The notes under the pieces are model-generated. The model was not told where the DNA came from. It worked only from the letters and a program-made list of their open reading frames with translations, and did no database searches. Below are positions 5,840 through 6,949 of a stretch of 6,949 nt of DNA, piece after piece (position 1 is the first letter of the stretch; every line of letters starts with the position of its first letter). Source of the DNA: Bacillota bacterium (lineage in GTDB: Bacteria; Bacillota; Clostridia; Peptostreptococcales; Anaerovoracaceae); the NCBI GenBank assembly GCA_017621195.1, contig JAGATO010000157.1:1-6949 (forward strand), read 5' to 3'. The translations under genes and the position numbers were made by a program.

Positions 5840-5954
5840 CCGTCAACAGGACATATGAATTGATATCAACAAATAATCTTCCTCAAATATTTGTTAGATA
5901 ATACACAACAACACAACCAGGTAAAAAAGAGCGTCAGCTCTTTTTTACTTTTTT
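5840..5954 (+). ncRNA. Candidate small non-coding RNA, about 115 nt, unrecognised family
   Basis: The span from the predicted start site to the T-run has a promoter, a strong terminator and no useful reading frame; the only ATG after a Shine-Dalgarno-like AGGA is followed by one codon and a stop (5855-5863). Three parts are visible. First is a palindrome TTGATATCAA (5860-5869) overlapping a hairpin whose arms AACAAATA (5868-5875) and TATTTGTT (5888-5895) enclose a 12-nt loop with TCTTCCTC, complementary to GAGGA-type ribosome binding sites. Second is a 17-nt stretch of only A and C (5903-5919), likely single-stranded. Third is the terminator hairpin. This is the general layout of trans-acting regulatory RNAs in Bacillota, but I do not recognise a family and targets are unknown. 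Alternatives are an orphan leader from a lost gene, or a spurious unit in AT-rich DNA. The start is approximate. Confidence 0.5.
5921..5954 (+). terminator. Strong intrinsic terminator of the candidate small RNA
   Basis: GTAAAAAAGAGC (5921-5932) and GCTCTTTTTTAC (5937-5948) form a perfect 12-bp stem with a GTCA tetraloop, followed by six T (5949-5954). Since hppA already has a strong terminator 900 bp upstream and no gene lies between, this terminator implies a separate transcript arising in the intergenic region. Confidence 0.88.
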
Positions 5955-5956
5955 GA

Positions 5957-6060
5957 ACATATGGGCGCCTTGAGGGAGAGCCAGTCGCCGCGAGCCAGAG
6001 CGAACTGCCGCGACTTATCACCACGGAAGAGGCGGAGCGAAGTCGCGGAGAAGGCAGAGG
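5957..6060. other. GC-rich repeat-like island inside AT-rich DNA
   Basis: About 100 bp of GC-rich sequence sits between AT-rich flanks. It contains an inverted repeat CCGCGACTT (6008-6016) and AAGTCGCGG (6040-6048) with a 23-nt loop, and two related segments, GCCAGTCGCCGCGA (5980-5993) and GCGAACTGCCGCGA (6000-6013). The 8-bp core TCGCCGCG at 5985-5992 is shared with both 41-bp tandem units. Frames crossing it are short, highly basic and lack start signals. It looks like a non-coding interspersed repeat, but one copy in the window cannot prove that. Confidence 0.4.
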
Positions 6061-6207
6061 GAAATTGAGAGAAAGATGCAGAAAGTCGTTAAAATATGGG
6101 TGAATTCCACAAAGAAAAGTGAAAAATTCTGACGAAAGACAACAGATTTTCGCGGAAAAAGCGAAAACAGAAGAAAAAGATAAAAATTGTGATGAAAATA
6201 CAAAATT
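6061..6207. other. Purine-biased, A-rich spacer with no recognised gene
   Basis: The + strand is dominated by A and G from about 6023 to 6200. One 7-bp inverted repeat, TTTTCGC (6147-6153) and GCGAAAA (6161-6167), is visible with no T-run after it. No reading frame with a ribosome binding site, and no RNA-gene signature, is seen on either strand. It may serve only as upstream promoter DNA for the gene at 6310. Confidence 0.5.
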
Positions 6208-6231
6208 AAATTATAATTTGTGTTGACACAA
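6208..6231 (+). promoter_or_regulatory. Two adjoining palindromes over the -35 region: possible operator
   Basis: AAATTATAATTT (6208-6219) is a perfect 12-bp palindrome. It abuts and slightly overlaps TTGTGT-tg-ACACAA (6218-6231), a 6-bp inverted repeat that contains the TTGACA -35 box. Symmetric sites over a -35 box are typical positions for a repressor dimer. Neither matches a regulator site I know well. The AT-rich palindrome may also act as an UP element. Symmetry is observed; regulation is inferred. Confidence 0.4.
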
Positions 6232-6251
6232 CATAATCATTGCGGTAAAAT
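6223..6251 (+). promoter_or_regulatory. SigA/sigma70-type promoter of the substrate-binding protein gene
   Basis: A perfect TTGACA (6223-6228) and TAAAAT (6246-6251) are 17 nt apart. Transcription should start near 6258, leaving a leader of about 50 nt. This is the strongest promoter match in the window and fits an abundant binding protein. Confidence 0.85.
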
Positions 6252-6309
6252 AGGAACATGTTTTAACAAAGGAAAAACATATGTAAAAAAATAAAAGGTG
6301 GTGTAACAA

Positions 6310-6949
6310 TTGAAACAGATGAAAAAATGGGTAGTATTGGCGTTAGCCCTTGCTATGGTTATGAGCGTTGCTCTGACCGGTTGCGGCGGCGGAAGCACTG
6401 ATGGCGGAAGCGAAGAAAGCGATACCATCAAGATCGGTGTCAACTACGAACTGAGCGGTGCCGTAGCTACTTACGGACAGTCCAGTGTAGACGGTATCAA
6501 GCTGGCGATCGACGAGATCAACGCTGCCGGCGGCGTGTTAGGAAAGCAGATTGAGCTGGTTCAGATGGACAACAAGTCCGACGCTGCTGAAGTCGTATCC
6601 GTAGCGACCAGACTGATGACCGAAGAAGGCGTTGTTGCCGTCCTCGGACCTGCAACCTCCGGCGACTTCAAGGCTGAAATTCCCATCGCTGCTGAAAACG
6701 GAATCCCCGTACTGTCCGGTTCCGCAACTGCAAACGACGTAACCGTTGACTACAAGGACGGCGCGATCGTAGAAGGAACGACCAAGGAATATGCATTCCG
6801 TATCTGCTTCTCCGACGACTTCCAGGGCGTTGCTATGGCGAACTACGCTGCAAAGACTCTGGGCGCAAAGAAGGTAGCCGTTGTTCAGGATAAGAGCTCC
6901 GACTACGCAGAAGGTCTGGCTGCCAGCTTCATTTCTACCTTCCAGTCTC
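6310..6949 (+). CDS. Branched-chain amino acid-type ABC transporter substrate-binding lipoprotein (3' end outside window)
   Basis: Extracytoplasmic receptor that captures a ligand, probably a branched-chain amino acid or related compound, and delivers it to an ABC permease. The visible 213 residues start with a lipoprotein signal peptide: MKQMKKW, a hydrophobic core (about 8-22), and the lipobox LTGC with Cys25 as the lipidation site, followed by a Gly/Ser-rich linker. The type 1 periplasmic-binding (LivJ/BraC-like) fold begins at about residue 40, with GVNYELSGAVATYGQ (43-57), GKQIELVQMDNKSD (78-91), LGPATSGDF (112-120), GIPVLSGSATAN (131-142) and a second-lobe strand VAVVQDKSSDY (189-199). 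TTG at 6310 is preferred as start because AAGGTGG (6295-6301) lies 8 nt upstream; the in-frame ATG at 6319 would be 17 nt away. Permease and ATPase genes probably follow outside the window. True ligand is unproven. Confidence 0.93.
   Translation, partial: MKQMKKWVVLALALAMVMSVALTGCGGGSTDGGSEESDTIKIGVNYELSGAVATYGQSSVDGIKLAIDEINAAGGVLGKQIELVQMDNKSDAAEVVSVATRLMTEEGVVAVLGPATSGDFKAEIPIAAENGIPVLSGSATANDVTVDYKDGAIVEGTTKEYAFRICFSDDFQGVAMANYAAKTLGAKKVAVVQDKSSDYAEGLAASFISTFQS

Noticed and set aside
5840..5954. Riboswitch or T-box leader for the gene at 6310
   Set aside because: The terminator is 355 nt upstream of that gene, which has its own strong promoter in between, and no known aptamer or T-box sequence is visible.
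5961..6068. 35-codon Arg/Ser-rich frame on + through the GC-rich island
   Set aside because: The ATG lies just past a terminator with no ribosome binding site, and the composition is what random GC-rich repeats give.
6319..6321. ATG as the start of the substrate-binding protein in place of TTG 6310
   Set aside because: The only ribosome binding site (6295-6301) is 17 nt away from it but 8 nt from the TTG. It remains possible and would shorten the signal peptide by three residues.

Overview
The window looks like a chromosomal segment of an anaerobic Bacillota (Firmicutes), most likely from Clostridia or Negativicutes. The evidence is the pgk-tpiA-eno-secG order, consensus AGGAGG ribosome binding sites, sigma70/SigA-type promoters, U-tailed terminators and a K+-type membrane pyrophosphatase. 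Coding DNA is GC-rich with GGC, CTG and ATC codons, while the long intergenic region is very AT-rich. I cannot name a genus from the sequence alone.

Layout. Positions 1-2301 hold the lower-glycolysis operon: the 3' end of pgk, then tpiA, then eno. The genes are 13-14 nt apart, each with a strong Shine-Dalgarno, and the operon ends at an intrinsic terminator (2356-2396). A phosphoglycerate mutase gene, often found between tpiA and eno, is absent here. Positions 2445-2762 hold secG, a Sec translocon subunit, with its own extended -10 promoter. Positions 2885-4909 hold hppA, an ion-pumping membrane pyrophosphatase whose diagnostic residues suggest K+ dependence and Na+ transport. It ends at a strong terminator (4970-5007).

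Positions 5010-6309 are a 1.3-kb stretch with no convincing protein gene, but it is not featureless. It contains, in order: a second weaker hairpin; two perfect 41-bp tandem repeats with GC-rich palindromes; an AT-rich block full of inverted repeats; a run of A-tracts phased at the DNA helical repeat; a promoter; a roughly 115-nt span ending in a textbook terminator; a small GC-rich repeat-like island; and a near-consensus promoter overlapped by palindromes. The promoter-to-terminator unit at 5806-5954 has no reading frame worth the name and is the best candidate here for an undescribed element, a small non-coding RNA with a CU-rich (anti-Shine-Dalgarno-like) loop.

Positions 6310-6949 hold the first 213 codons of a lipoprotein substrate-binding component of a branched-chain-amino-acid-type ABC transporter, cut by the window edge.

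Together the known genes cover triose phosphate and 2-phosphoglycerate metabolism, pyrophosphate-driven ion pumping, protein export and amino-acid uptake. These are housekeeping functions, and the novelty, if any, lies in the intergenic region.
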